Origin: Heliopora coerulea
Taxonomy: Eukaryota > Cnidaria > Anthozoa > Scleralcyonacea > Helioporidae
Assembly: GCA_030142905.1 (NCBI GenBank)
Contig: JASJOG010000053.1
Coordinates: forward strand, 1,260,501 to 1,324,500
Direction: 5' to 3'
DNA length: 64,000 nucleotides
Positions 45,467 through 56,902 of this stretch are shown here, piece by piece (the stretch's first letter is position 1; the number at the start of each line of letters is the position of its first letter). The notes under the pieces were generated by a model. It saw only the letters and a program-made list of their open reading frames with translations, did not search any database and was not told the DNA's origin. A program made the position numbers and the translations under genes.

Positions 45467-47485
45467 GGTTAGTCCATGGTTTTGGACGATTTTTCGACCA
45501 ATTTTTAACTTTCGAAATAAGCACAAAGTATGAAAGTTTAGGCCAATTAATATAGTTTTGCCTTAATTTCCGGAGTTTTAGAGTGATATTTAAGATCATT
45601 TTTGAGGTTGAAAAATATCGCCAAAAAGTAAAGGGGTTAGCCCATGGTTTTGGACGATATTTCGACCAATTTCAAACTTTCGAAATAAGCACGAAATATG
45701 AAAGTTTCGGCCAAATAATATAGTTTTACCTTTATTTGTGGAGTTTTAGACGAAAATTGGAAATAATTTTTGAGATCGAAAAATTTCGCCAAAAAGTAAA
45801 GGGGTTAGTCCACGGTTTTTGCCGATTTTTCCACCAATCTCAAACATTCGAAATAAGCACAAAGTATGAAAGTTTAGGCAGAATAATATAGCTTTGCCTT
45901 TATTTGCGGAGTTTTAGACCAATATTTGAGAGAATTTTTGTGGTCGAAAAATTTCGCTGAAAAGTAAAGGGGTTAGCCCATAGTTTTTGACGATTTTTTA
46001 ATCAATTTCAAACTTTCGAAATAAGCACGAAATATGAAAGTTTAGGCCAATTAATATAGTTTTGCCTTTATTTGCGGACTTTTAGACTAATATTTAAGAT
46101 AATTCTCGATGTCGAAAAATTTCGCCTAAAAGTAAAGGGGTTAGCCCATGGTTTTTGACGATTTTTCGACCAATTTTAAACTTTCGAAATAAGCACAAAA
46201 TATGAACGTTTAGGCAGAATAATATAGTTTTGCCTTTATTTGCGGAGTTTTAGACTAATATTTGAGATAATTTTTGTGGTCTAAAAATTTCGCTGAAAAG
46301 TAAAGAGGTTAGCCCATAGTTTTCAACGATTTTTTAATCAATTTCAAACTTTCGAAATAAGCACGAAATATGAAAGTTTAGGCCAATTAATATAGTTTTG
46401 CTTTCATTTCCGGAGTGTTAAACGAAAATTTCAGATCATTTTTAAGGTCAAAAAATATCGCCAAAAAGTAAAGGGGTTAGTCCATGGTTTTGGACGATTT
46501 TTCGACCAATTTTTAACTTTCGAAATAAGCACAAAGTATGAAAGTTTAGGCCAATTAATATAGTTTTGCCTTAATTTCCGGAGTTTTAGAGTGATATTTA
46601 AGATCATTTTTGAGGTTGAAAAATATCGCCAAAAAGTAAAGGGGTTAGCCCATGGTTTTGGACGATATTTCGACCAATTTCAAACTTTCGAAATAAGCAC
46701 GAAATATGAAAGTTTCGGCCAAATAATATAGTTTTACCTTTATTTGTGGAGTTTTAGACGAAAATTGGAAATAATTTTTGAGATCGAAAAATTTCGCCAA
46801 AAAGTAAAGGGGTTAGTCCACGGTTTTTGCCGATTTTTCCACCAATCTCAAACATTCGAAATAAGCACAAAGTATGAAAGTTTAGGCAGAATAATATAGC
46901 TTTGCCTTTATTTGCGGAGTTTTAGACCAATATTTGAGAGAATTTTTGTGGTCGAAAAATTTCGCTGAAAAGTAAAGGGGTTAGCCCATAGTTTTTGACG
47001 ATTTTTTAATCAATTTCAAACTTTCGAAATAAGCACGAAATATGAAAATTTAGGCCAATTAATATAGTTTTGCCTTTATTTGCGGACTTTTAGACTAATA
47101 TTTAAGATAATTCTCGATGTCGAAAAATTTCGCCTAAAAGTAAAGGGGTTAGCCCATGGTTTTTGACGATTTTTCGACAATTTTAAACTTTCGAAATAAG
47201 CACAAAATATGAACGTTTAGGCAGAATAATATAGTTTTGCCTTTATTTGCGGAGTTTTAGACTAATATTTGAGATAATTTTTGTGGTCGAAAAATTTCGC
47301 TGAAAAGTAAAGAGGTTAGCCCATAGTTTTTGACGATTTTTTAATCAATTTCAAACTTTCGAAATAAGCACGAAATATGAAAGTTTGGGCCAATTAATAT
47401 AGTTTTGCTTTCATTTCCGGAGTGTTAAACGAAAATTTCAGATCATTTTTAAGGTCAAAAAATATCGCCAAAAAGTAAAGGGGTT
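45467..47485. repeat. 168-bp satellite array, segment 3 (between LINE copies 2 and 3)
   Basis: 2019 bp, or twelve monomers, matching 38576-40594 in order and in marker variants. It is the satellite part of the second 6891-bp unit. Order: rest of B, C, D, E, F, A/E composite, B, C, D, E, F, A/E composite, then start of B. Confidence 0.95.
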
Positions 47486-47498
47486 TCGTCATTCGTAG

Positions 47499-47510
47499 CA
47501 AGATGGCGGC
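47499..47510 (+). promoter_or_regulatory. YY1-like motif at ORF1 start (copy 3)
   Basis: caagatggcggc overlaps the ATG at 47503. Role inferred. Confidence 0.5.
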
Positions 47511-49110
47511 CGTAGGCGAGATTTGTAACAGTAGCGATCGCTCGAAAAAGATTGGCGGTAAAAAGCAAAATAAGTTGAAATCTAAAGGTGGAAAAGGTTT
47601 ATTTATTGCCAAGGATACAGAAATAGATCATATTGATGCACAGCTCGTTGAAGAGACGGTTAAAATACGTTTTATCAGTGACAACGCTGTTCCGATTACC
47701 AATTCAGAGTCTCGTATTGAACCAAACAAAGAAGTGATCTCCAAACATGGACTTAACGAGCAGACCAACGACAGGAATAAAGGAAGGAATGCTGTGATTG
47801 ACGACAATCTACAACCAGATCCCAGAAAGAATACGAATCAAAACAGCGAAATTGGTTCCAACACGCACGACCACGTGGAAACTTTGCTCAAGCCATCACA
47901 AACAAATTTGACTTCTCAAGCATGCGACAGATGTCTTCAAAACGAGAAGGAATTAAGCTGCATGAAGGATCAAATGATAAAAATGAACAATCTTCTCGAC
48001 AAATTATTAGCTAAACAGAGGAACGATGATCCAAATACAGAGTCTGATGATATCATAAACAAACTGCAAGAAGACAATTTCATAATGGCGGACAAGATCA
48101 AAACCCTCCAAACGGTTGTGGAAGAAACCATCAAGGAAAACGCACAGATAAAGTCCATCTTAGGCATTAAACAAAACGAGTGGTTAAAAATAGAGAACAA
48201 TAAGAGATTGACATCAGAAAGCACTGTGCGAGATGAATCTATCCGACTTGAAACCTCAAATCGATATGCTTCTCTTGAAGTTGAAGAGATCGAACTATCA
48301 AGCCAAACACAAATGTCCCATGAACCAGATACAAGCAACAACCTAATACCCGGAAACCAAAATGGTGAGTCAAATGAATGCTTCTCCACCCAACTAAACA
48401 ATTATCGAGAATCTCAGAGAAAAAATTTCAATGCACAAAATCAAGGAAACATCAGCGAAGACCACAAATTGAAAGGCAACTCCTTGCCCAAAGTGCTTGT
48501 TTTGGGTGACTCAATGATAAAGAACATTGATCAAAACAAAATTTCAAGAGCTGCTCAAGCCAAAGCTTTGTGCCGATCATATCGAGGAGCAAGAATCGAG
48601 CAAATAAATCAACAATTTAAAGAGGAATTTAGTGGAAGATGTGAGAAAATGCACAGCATTATTTTACATGCTGGAACAAACAATCTTGTGGATGAAGAAG
48701 TTAAAAAATCAGTGGACAAAATGGAAACACTTGTTATGGAATCAAAGGAAAAAGCAAAGAATGTTGCTGTTTCAAGTGTTGTTATGAGGTATGACAAAAA
48801 GGTTCCTTCTGACAAAATTATTAAATTTAATAATGCTTTAATTGATTTATGCAAGAAGCATAAAGCAACATTTATTAACAATAATACTATAAATAGAAAT
48901 ATGCTTAACCGGTCAAATCTACACCTCAGTCAAAGTGGTGATCGATCTCTTGGTAAAGCATTTTGTCATTACCTTAGATCAATCAGGCCAAGCAACATTA
49001 GTGTAAATTATAGAAGCAATGATTTTTTTCGAACTGTCCAACACTGGCAGAATCGCCCAAGAGACTGGATAAACCATCTGAAGAATGTTTACCACATTAC
49101 CAGGAAATAG
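47503..49110 (+). CDS. LINE copy 3 ORF1: coiled coil plus SGNH esterase-like domain
   Basis: 535 codons, same protein as copy 2 ORF1, including GDS (335-337), GTNN (391-394) and the S-N-L-H variant ending in H474. Its A-run before codon 310 has six A, so the frame is intact, unlike copy 1. Confidence 0.9.
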   Translation: MAAVGEICNSSDRSKKIGGKKQNKLKSKGGKGLFIAKDTEIDHIDAQLVEETVKIRFISDNAVPITNSESRIEPNKEVISKHGLNEQTNDRNKGRNAVIDDNLQPDPRKNTNQNSEIGSNTHDHVETLLKPSQTNLTSQACDRCLQNEKELSCMKDQMIKMNNLLDKLLAKQRNDDPNTESDDIINKLQEDNFIMADKIKTLQTVVEETIKENAQIKSILGIKQNEWLKIENNKRLTSESTVRDESIRLETSNRYASLEVEEIELSSQTQMSHEPDTSNNLIPGNQNGESNECFSTQLNNYRESQRKNFNAQNQGNISEDHKLKGNSLPKVLVLGDSMIKNIDQNKISRAAQAKALCRSYRGARIEQINQQFKEEFSGRCEKMHSIILHAGTNNLVDEEVKKSVDKMETLVMESKEKAKNVAVSSVVMRYDKKVPSDKIIKFNNALIDLCKKHKATFINNNTINRNMLNRSNLHLSQSGDRSLGKAFCHYLRSIRPSNISVNYRSNDFFRTVQHWQNRPRDWINHLKNVYHITRK

Positions 49111-49157
49111 GCAGTGAAGTATTAGAAACAAACATAAGTAACAATTTTCCCAATGAT

Positions 49158-52085
49158 ATGAAATCCTTTTATGATAATATGAATAATGTGAGCAGCAACC
49201 TTTCCTATTGCAATGACCTATTAAGCAACCTTAAATCTTTTTCAAAACAACGGGGATTTAAAATGGCATTTCTGAATATTGTGAGTTTACCCAAAAAACT
49301 CAATGAAATTATTTACATAATGTCACAAAATTACCTAGATTTATTTGCTCTCAATGAAACCAGGCTTAGTCCAGCTATAACTGATAATATGATTAATATA
49401 CCTGGCTATGATATTGTCCGAAATGATAGAAGTAGAAATGGAGGTGGTGTATGTATCTACCTGCGTAGCTCTTTAAACTACCAGATAAGACATGACATTG
49501 TACCAACAGATTTTGAAGCAGTTTGTATAGAAATAACCAAACCTCACAGTCGGCCTTTCATAGTTGTCGCTGTTTACCGAACACCAAATGCTTCCCCTGA
49601 ATTTTTTACCCATTTTGAAAATTTGATACAAACTATTGATAATGAAAATAAAGAAATTTGTATCCTTGGAGATCTGAATTGTGATTTGATCAAAACAAAT
49701 TTAGATCAACCAACTAAGACACTAATATCATTATTAGAAACCTACCAATTAACTCAACTAATAAATGAAGCCACACGAGTGACTATGACTTCCTCTACCC
49801 TCATTGATCATTTCATAACAAACATGCCAGAGAAAATTTGCAAGTCTGGTGTAATCCACACAGGAATAAGTGACCATAGCCTTATTTTTGCTATAAGGAA
49901 AATCAACATCACTCAGAGCGAAAAACAAAATATCACTGATATTAGAAACATGAAAAACTTTAACAAAAATCTGTTTCTACAAGACTTATCACATCAGACA
50001 TGGGATTATGTATATTTCTTTGCAGATAGCCCAGATAGTATGTGGGATGTTTGGAGAGAATTATTTTTAGAAATTCTTAACAAGCATGCTCCCATCCAGA
50101 AGAAGAAAATCAAATCAAAATCAGTTCCCTGGATAACAAAAGATATTAAAAAACTGATTAACATAAGGGATAGGTTAAAAAGAGTAGCCATGATCTCCAA
50201 ACTTGAAAAAGACTGGGTTGCTTATAGGAAAGTGAGAAATGAGACAACCACTCGACTTAGGCAGGCCAAAGTTGATTATTTTTCCAGTAAAATTTCAGCA
50301 AATAAGAAAAATCCAAAAGCTGCTTGGAAGGTAATAAATAGTCAACTAGGTAAATATAATAAGAAAACAATAGTAAATGAATTGAATATAGATAAACAGA
50401 AGTTGACAAACCAATGTGATATTGCAGAGGCTTTTAATGATTACTTTTCAAATATTGGACCAAATCTTGCTGAAGAGATTGGTACAACCAATTACCATTA
50501 TAAACAATTCATTAAGACAACTAAATCTGAGTTTACTTCATTCAAACCAGTTACTGTAAATAACGTGTGTCAGTTACTGTCTCGATTATCGGGAAATAAG
50601 TCTACTGGAATTGATAAAATATCCAGTAAAATTATGAAAATTGCAGCACCCATGATTTCAGATTCGCTAACATACATTTTCAATCAAAGTATCACTTTAT
50701 GCACCTTCCCCAATGACTGGAAAATGGCAAAAGTAATTCCACTTTTTAAAAATGGTAATCGAAACCTACCAGGTAATTATCGGCCTATTTCAATTCTACC
50801 TGCCATAAGCAAAGTCATGGAACGAATTATCTACAACCAATTACATGATTATTTACAAACAAATAATCTGTTTTCTGAACATCAGTTTGGCTTCCGTGAG
50901 CTCCATTCAACTGCTACAGCCTTACTAGATTGTACTAATGACTGGTACATAAACATGGATAGAAAATTGTTTAATCTTATTGTATTCATAGACCTAAAAA
51001 AGGCCTTTGATACTGTTAACCACCAAATTTTACTGGATAAGTTATCACTATATGGAATCAAAGGTAATGCCTACTCCCTTCTTAAGTCCTACTTAACGAA
51101 TCGTAAACAGAAATGTGAAGTGAATGGATCTATCTCATCTGAATGTAATATTAAATGTGGAGTACCACAAGGCTCTATTTTGGGTCCCCTGTTCTTTTTG
51201 CTTTACATAAATGATCTGCCATCATGTCTTGCTCAAACTAAACCCCGGTTATTTGCAGATGATACAAATATTACAGCAGCTGGTAACTCACTGAATGAGG
51301 TTGAGGATGCAGTGAATTCAGATTTAGAAAGACTTCGGAAATGGCTTATATCAAACAAACTCAGCCTGAATGTAGCAAAAACTAAATTTATGTTAATTGG
51401 GACTAAACCAATATTAAATAAAATTTCTGATAAACAACCTATAATCAATATCGAGGATAAACAAATTGAACAAGTCTCTGAAAGCAAAATTCTAGGCGTA
51501 ATTCTTGACCAGCATTTGTCTTGGAAAAGCAATACTGACAACATATGCAAGAAAGTATCATCTGGAATATATGCCCTTAAACGTTTGCGAGATTTTGTTG
51601 ATCAAAACACAATTCGGTCAGTATATAATGCTATTATTCAACCCCACTTTAACTACTGCTCTGAAGTTTGGAATGTATTTGGAGAGACACAATCCACACG
51701 CCTTCAGAGACTTCACAACAGAGCTGCTCGAATTATAGCAAATGTACCTAATGAGGTAAACCAAGAAACTGTTCTGAGCATGCTGGGGTGGGAACCTCTA
51801 AAAGAACAACGAATTAAAACTAAAGCCAAAACAATGTTTAAAATATTAAATAACTTGGGACCACACTGCCTCAGTGAACTCTTTACATTCAAAAATGAAT
51901 TGATAAAATACAATCTTCGGAACAACTCAGGCACACTTTGTTTGCCTAAACCTTGTACAAACAATATGAAAAAGAGCTTTATGTTTAATGGGGGTTCGAT
52001 ATGGAATTCATTACCAGAAGAACTTAGAGCGACAAAATCATTAACTTGTTTTAAAAGAAAACTTGCTGCTCATACTATTCTCTAG
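49158..52085 (+). CDS. LINE copy 3 ORF2: APE endonuclease and reverse transcriptase
   Basis: 975 codons, same protein as copy 2 ORF2, with all endonuclease and RT catalytic motifs. It lies 47 bases after the ORF1 stop. If it is expressed, its product would be indistinguishable from that of copy 2. Confidence 0.96.
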   Translation: MKSFYDNMNNVSSNLSYCNDLLSNLKSFSKQRGFKMAFLNIVSLPKKLNEIIYIMSQNYLDLFALNETRLSPAITDNMINIPGYDIVRNDRSRNGGGVCIYLRSSLNYQIRHDIVPTDFEAVCIEITKPHSRPFIVVAVYRTPNASPEFFTHFENLIQTIDNENKEICILGDLNCDLIKTNLDQPTKTLISLLETYQLTQLINEATRVTMTSSTLIDHFITNMPEKICKSGVIHTGISDHSLIFAIRKINITQSEKQNITDIRNMKNFNKNLFLQDLSHQTWDYVYFFADSPDSMWDVWRELFLEILNKHAPIQKKKIKSKSVPWITKDIKKLINIRDRLKRVAMISKLEKDWVAYRKVRNETTTRLRQAKVDYFSSKISANKKNPKAAWKVINSQLGKYNKKTIVNELNIDKQKLTNQCDIAEAFNDYFSNIGPNLAEEIGTTNYHYKQFIKTTKSEFTSFKPVTVNNVCQLLSRLSGNKSTGIDKISSKIMKIAAPMISDSLTYIFNQSITLCTFPNDWKMAKVIPLFKNGNRNLPGNYRPISILPAISKVMERIIYNQLHDYLQTNNLFSEHQFGFRELHSTATALLDCTNDWYINMDRKLFNLIVFIDLKKAFDTVNHQILLDKLSLYGIKGNAYSLLKSYLTNRKQKCEVNGSISSECNIKCGVPQGSILGPLFFLLYINDLPSCLAQTKPRLFADDTNITAAGNSLNEVEDAVNSDLERLRKWLISNKLSLNVAKTKFMLIGTKPILNKISDKQPIINIEDKQIEQVSESKILGVILDQHLSWKSNTDNICKKVSSGIYALKRLRDFVDQNTIRSVYNAIIQPHFNYCSEVWNVFGETQSTRLQRLHNRAARIIANVPNEVNQETVLSMLGWEPLKEQRIKTKAKTMFKILNNLGPHCLSELFTFKNELIKYNLRNNSGTLCLPKPCTNNMKKSFMFNGGSIWNSLPEELRATKSLTCFKRKLAAHTIL

Positions 52086-52292
52086 TCTAAATTCAGAGGA
52101 TACAACTGTAAATAGAACAATCATAAACTTATAATTATATTACTTTCAATCTTTGAACTCTTTCTCTCATGAACTTTTTCTAGTGTAATAGTAATCCCTA
52201 ATGATTTTATCTTCTGTATTATAATAATTTCTAAAACTTTTGTAACAATTTACTATACTTTTGTAGTAGCTTATAATGTTCATGTGCACGCC

Positions 52293-52323
52293 CATCGTGG
52301 AAATCAGTTTCATACTGACGATG
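52293..52323 (+). other. LINE 3'-end hairpin (copy 3)
   Basis: Identical to the hairpins of copies 1 and 2, before aataaa and the (TCTA) tail ending at 52357. Confidence 0.6.
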
Positions 52324-52357
52324 TTAGCGTGGGTAAATAAAGTTCTTCTATCTATCT

Positions 52358-55330
52358 GGTTAGTCCATGGTTTTGGACGATTTTTCGACCAATTTTAAAC
52401 TTTCGAAATAAGCACAAAATATGAAAGTTTAGGCCAATTAATATAGTTTTGCCTTTATTTGCGGAGTTTTAGACTAATATTTGAGATAATTTTTGAGGTT
52501 GAAAAATATCGCCAAAAAGTAAAGGGGTTAGCCCATGGTTTTGGACGATATTTCGACCAATTTCAAACTTTCGAAATAAGCACGAAATATGAAAGTTTCG
52601 GCCAAATAATATAGTTTTACCTTTATTTGTGGAGTTTTAGACGAAAATTGGAAATAATTTTTGAGATCGAAAAATTTCGCCAAAAAGTAAAGGGGTTAGT
52701 CCACGGTTTTTGCCGATTTTTCGACCAATTTTAAACTTTCGAAATAAGCACAAAGTATGAAAGTTTAGGCAGAATAATATAGCTTTGCCTTTATTTGCGG
52801 AGTTTTAGACCAATATTTGAGAGAATTTTTGTGGTCGAAAAATTTCGCTGAAAAGTAAAGGGGTTAGCCCATAGTTTTTGACGATTTTTTAATCAATTTC
52901 AAACTTTCGAAATAAGCACGAAATATGAAAATTTAGGCCAATTAATATAGTTTTGCCTTTATTTGCGGACTTTTAGACTAATATTTAAGATAATTCTCGA
53001 TGTCGAAAAATTTCGCCTAAAAGTAAAGGGGTTAGCCCAAGGTTTTTGACGATTTTTCGACCAATTTTAAACTTTCGAAATAAGCACAAAATATGAAAGT
53101 TTAGGCAGAATAATATAGTTTTGCCTTTATTTGCGGAGTTTTAGACTAATATTTGAGATAATTTTTGAGGTCGAAAAATTTCGCTGAAAAGTAAAGGGGT
53201 TAGCCCATAGTTTTTGACGATTTTTTAATCAATTTCAAACTTTCGAAATAAGCACGAAATATGAAAGTTTGGGCCAATTAATATAGTTTTGCTTTCATTT
53301 CCGGAGTGTTAAACGAAAATTTCAGATCATTTTTAAGGTCAAAAAATATCGCCAAAAAGTAAAGGGGTTAGTCCATGGTTTTGGACGATTTTTCGACCAA
53401 TTTTTAACTTTCGAAATAAGCACAAAGTATGAAAGTTTAGGCCAATTAATATAGTTTTGCCTTAATTTCCGGAGTTTTAGAGTGATATTTAAGATCATTT
53501 TTGAGGTTGAAAAATATCGCCAAAAAGTAAAGGGGTTAGCCCATGGTTTTGGACGATATTTCGACCAATTTCAAACTTTCGAAATAAGCACGAAATATGA
53601 AAGTTTCGGCCAAATAATATAGTTTTACCTTTATTTGTGGAGTTTTAGACGAAAATTGGAAATAATTTTTGAGATCGAAAAATTTCGCCAAAAAGTAAAG
53701 GGGTTAGTCCACGGTTTTTGCCGATTTTTCCACCAATCTCATACATTCGAAATAAGCACAAAGTATGAAAGTTTAGGCAGAATAATATAGCTTTGCCTTT
53801 ATTTGCGGAGTTTTAGACCAATATTTGAGATAATTTTTGAGGTCGAAAAATTTCGCTGAAAAGTAAAGGGGTTAGCCCATAGTTTTTGACGATTTTTTAA
53901 TCAATTTCAAACTTTCGAAATAAGCACGAAATATGAAAGTTTAGGCCAATTAATATAGTTTTGCTTTCATTTCCGGAGTGTTAAGCGAAAATTTCAGATC
54001 ATTTTTAACGTCAAAAAATATCGCCAAAAAGTAAAGGGGTTAGCCCATGGTTTTTGACGATTTTTCGACAATTTTAAACTTTCGAAATAAGCACGAAATA
54101 TGAAAGTTTCGGCCAAATAATATAGTTTTGCCTTTATTTGTGGAGTTTTAGACTAATATTTGAGATAATTTTTGAGATCGAAAAATTTCGCCAAAAAGTA
54201 AAGGGGTTAGTCCACGGTTTTTGCCGATTTTTCCACCAATCTCAAACATTCGAAATAAGCACAAAGTATGAAAGTTTAGGCAGAATAATATAGCTTTGCC
54301 TTTATTTGCGGAGTTTTAGACCAATATTTGAGATAATTTTTGAGGTCGAAAAATTTCGCTGAAAAGTAAAGAGGTTAGCCCATAGTTTTTGACGATTTTT
54401 TAATCAATTTCAAACTTTCGAAATAAGCACGAAATATGAAAGTTTAGGCCAATTAATATAATTTTGCCTTTCATTTGCGGAGTTTTAAGACTAATATTTA
54501 AGATAATTCTCGATGTCAAAAAATTTCGCCTAAAAGTAAAGGGGTTAGCCCATGGTTTTGGACGATTTTTCGACAATTTTAAACTTTCGAAATAAGCACA
54601 AAATATGAACGTTTAGACAGAATAATATAGTTTTGCCTTTATTTGCGGAGTTTTAGACTAATATTTGAGATAATTTTTGAGGTCGAAAAATTTCGCCAAC
54701 AAGTAATGGGGTTAGCCCATGGTTTTTGACGATTTTTCGACAATTTTAAACTTTCGAAATAAGCACGAAATATGAAAGTTTGGGCCGAATATAATAGTTT
54801 TGCTTTCATTTCCGGAGTGTTAAACGAAAATTTCAGATCATTTTTAAGGTCAAAAAATATCGCCAAAAAGTAAAGGGGTTAGTCCATGGTTTTGGACGAT
54901 TTTTCGACCAATTTTTAACTTTCGAAATAAGCACAAAGTATGAAAGTTTAGGCCAATTAATATAGTTTTGCCTTAATTTCCGGAGTTTTAGAGTGATATT
55001 TAAGATCATTTTTGAGGTTTAAAAATATCGCCAAAAATAAAGGGGTTAGCCCATGGTTTTGGACGATTTTTTGACTAATTTTAAACTTTCGAAATAAGCG
55101 CTAAATATGAAAGTTTAGGCCGATTAATATAGTTTTGCCTTTATTTGCGGAGTTTGAGACTAATATTTGGGATAATTTTTTGGGTCTGAAAATTTCGCTA
55201 AAAAGTAAAGGTGTAGGCCATGGTTTTGGACAACTTGTCGATAGTTTTGAAACTGTTAATACATGGTGAAAATATGAAAAATTTCGTCAAAATTACGTAA
55301 CTCGGTATTAATTTTAGTTTTATGTAACGA
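52358..55330. repeat. 168-bp satellite array, segment 4 and right edge
   Basis: Monomers continue after LINE copy 3 in a 6-mer-like order, with one A-type monomer at 54639. The monomers become mosaic from about 53.8 kb and decay after 55010. The last one (about 55200-55330) carries ggtgaaaatatg and attttagtttta, closer to the left outlier monomers at 2887-3281 than to the array core. Confidence 0.93.
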
Positions 55331-56889
55331 TCTAATTAAACATATATTGAGAACCTTCTTTTAAAAAGTTTATAGCTTCTTAGGATACGCTTAATATCCA
55401 TATAGAAGGACTTTGGTGGAATGTGGGCAAATGATGATGCATGGAGAAGGAAATTGTAAAAATAAAAACCGCACCAGATGAGGCAATTACGACTCTAAAT
55501 TATCATTTTCCGTAAAAGGCGTAAGGTACTGCTGGTTAACCCCTCTAACGCCGAACGTCCTATATACAGGACACCTCAAGAACAATGAAACAATCAACGG
55601 CACGTCTAAATCGAGTAGCTTTGAAATGCAAGTTTTGCGAACGGAATAGTTTTGAGCAGCTTTAAATAGTGGCTTCCCGACTTCATCCTTCCCTAAGGGA
55701 GACTTCTTGGTTCACTTATTATCCCCTGGATTTTGCTGGTGTTTAATAGCAAAGTAGAATGCAGATTCTGATTCATTAGGACGATGGCTTTCGAATATTT
55801 TTTAATACTTATCCGAATTGTGTTCATGGCCAATTGTTCAAGAAGTGGGATAAAACACTCAGCGTCCCGAAGACTTGACCTGAACTGACAGTCTTCGGAT
55901 CCTTTCACCGCTTTCCACACAAGGATTTCATTGCGCTTTTCAGGATCGTTTTCCCTGTGAAATGTCGCCCCACTGAAGTCACTGGAATCTATTTATGGCT
56001 TGTAGCCTAAACAAGAATGAAAGGCAAACAGCCACCAGGAAACACGCTGACAAGCTACTTATCGTTGTAGATCATACAATCCTTCGGCGAAAATGTTGTC
56101 CGGTTCAGTCTTTCTCACTTCTTGGGTGGTTTGTGGATGATTACCTTTACCTTGTTCGACCAGTAATGGTTTCATCAGGATTTTAACACCTCTCAAGAAA
56201 GTTTAAAACCGACTTCTTTCAGTAAATTCACAGTTGAACCCTTTGTGTTGAGGTGCAGCTGAACGCTTCGTTGAAAATACGTAAGAGTTGAAGGTATTAC
56301 AGTGAAAAAAAGTACGTATTTTACTTCTCTTTAGTCGTTCTTCTCTCGACAGAACTTCCACAAGGTTTGTTTGTCGTATTTTGTTTTATGTTTTGTATTT
56401 TCCGAATTTTGGTCAGCAAAAAAATGCAGACCTCTCACGTTTTCTTTATTTCGTCGGTTTCGGAATTCGTTTCATCTTCCCCACCAGTCTTTTACCTTCG
56501 GATGAATACTTAGCATAAATCTTCATCATAGCACTTCTACTAGAAATTTGTAATTAACTTTGAGTTAATATAGAATTTCAGTTTTTTAATACAAAAAATT
56601 TTTTTTTCCAATCATGAGCTATCCGTAATGCTGGTATCCGATTGGTAACCCATGGAATGCTCTGCTTTTAAGACGGAAATTGTTGCCACCTACTAAAGTG
56701 TCTTTCTTCGAAGTTAAAAAAAGTGATAAGTTTGATCCGAAAACGACGCGAAATACCTCAAAATCGCAACTAATACAGGGTCTCGATACGAACATCCATT
56801 GTTTAGTAGTAGAATTGTCAGAACGGATCTGACCAATTGTGAAACCGTTAAAAGTTATTTTCACCAAATGTTTTGTTTTAATAAAACAG
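55331..56889. other. array right flank, no gene identified
   Basis: Single-copy-looking DNA beyond the satellite. Apart from a possible minus-strand coding stretch at 55693-55980, nothing was recognised. Short open frames at 55995-56186 and 56619-56912 show no domain. Confidence 0.4.
55693..55980 (-). other. possible exon or gene relic, unassigned
   Basis: On the minus strand one frame stays open for about 95 codons, including WKAVKGSEDCQFRSSLRD, FIPLLEQLAMNTIRISIKKY and LHSTLLLNTSKIQG, up to a stop at 55693. The composition looks protein-like rather than repeat-like, but I recognise no family and no convincing splice pattern. It could be an exon, a pseudogene fragment or chance. Confidence 0.25.
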
Positions 56890-56902
56890 AGTCGAAATTT
56901 CA

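Larger units (their letters stand above)
38576..52357. repeat. tandem duplication of a 6891-bp unit (12 satellite monomers plus LINE)
   Basis: Unit 1 (38576-45466) and unit 2 (45467-52357) each consist of 2019 bp of satellite followed by the same 4872-bp LINE at the same base of a B monomer. ORF1, ORF2, 3' UTR and marker variants such as ttttcaacg (near 39430 and 46321) line up at an exact offset of 6891. No difference was seen on reading. Past 52357 the satellite diverges from 45467 within about 40 bases, marking the far end of the duplication. Confidence 0.93.
47486..52357 (+). mobile_element. LINE copy 3, duplicate of copy 2
   Basis: 4872 bp, same insertion point, same 17-base leader, same target duplication (ggtt) and same silent variants as copy 2. 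It was made by duplication of the surrounding satellite rather than by transposition. Both ORFs are open. Confidence 0.96.
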
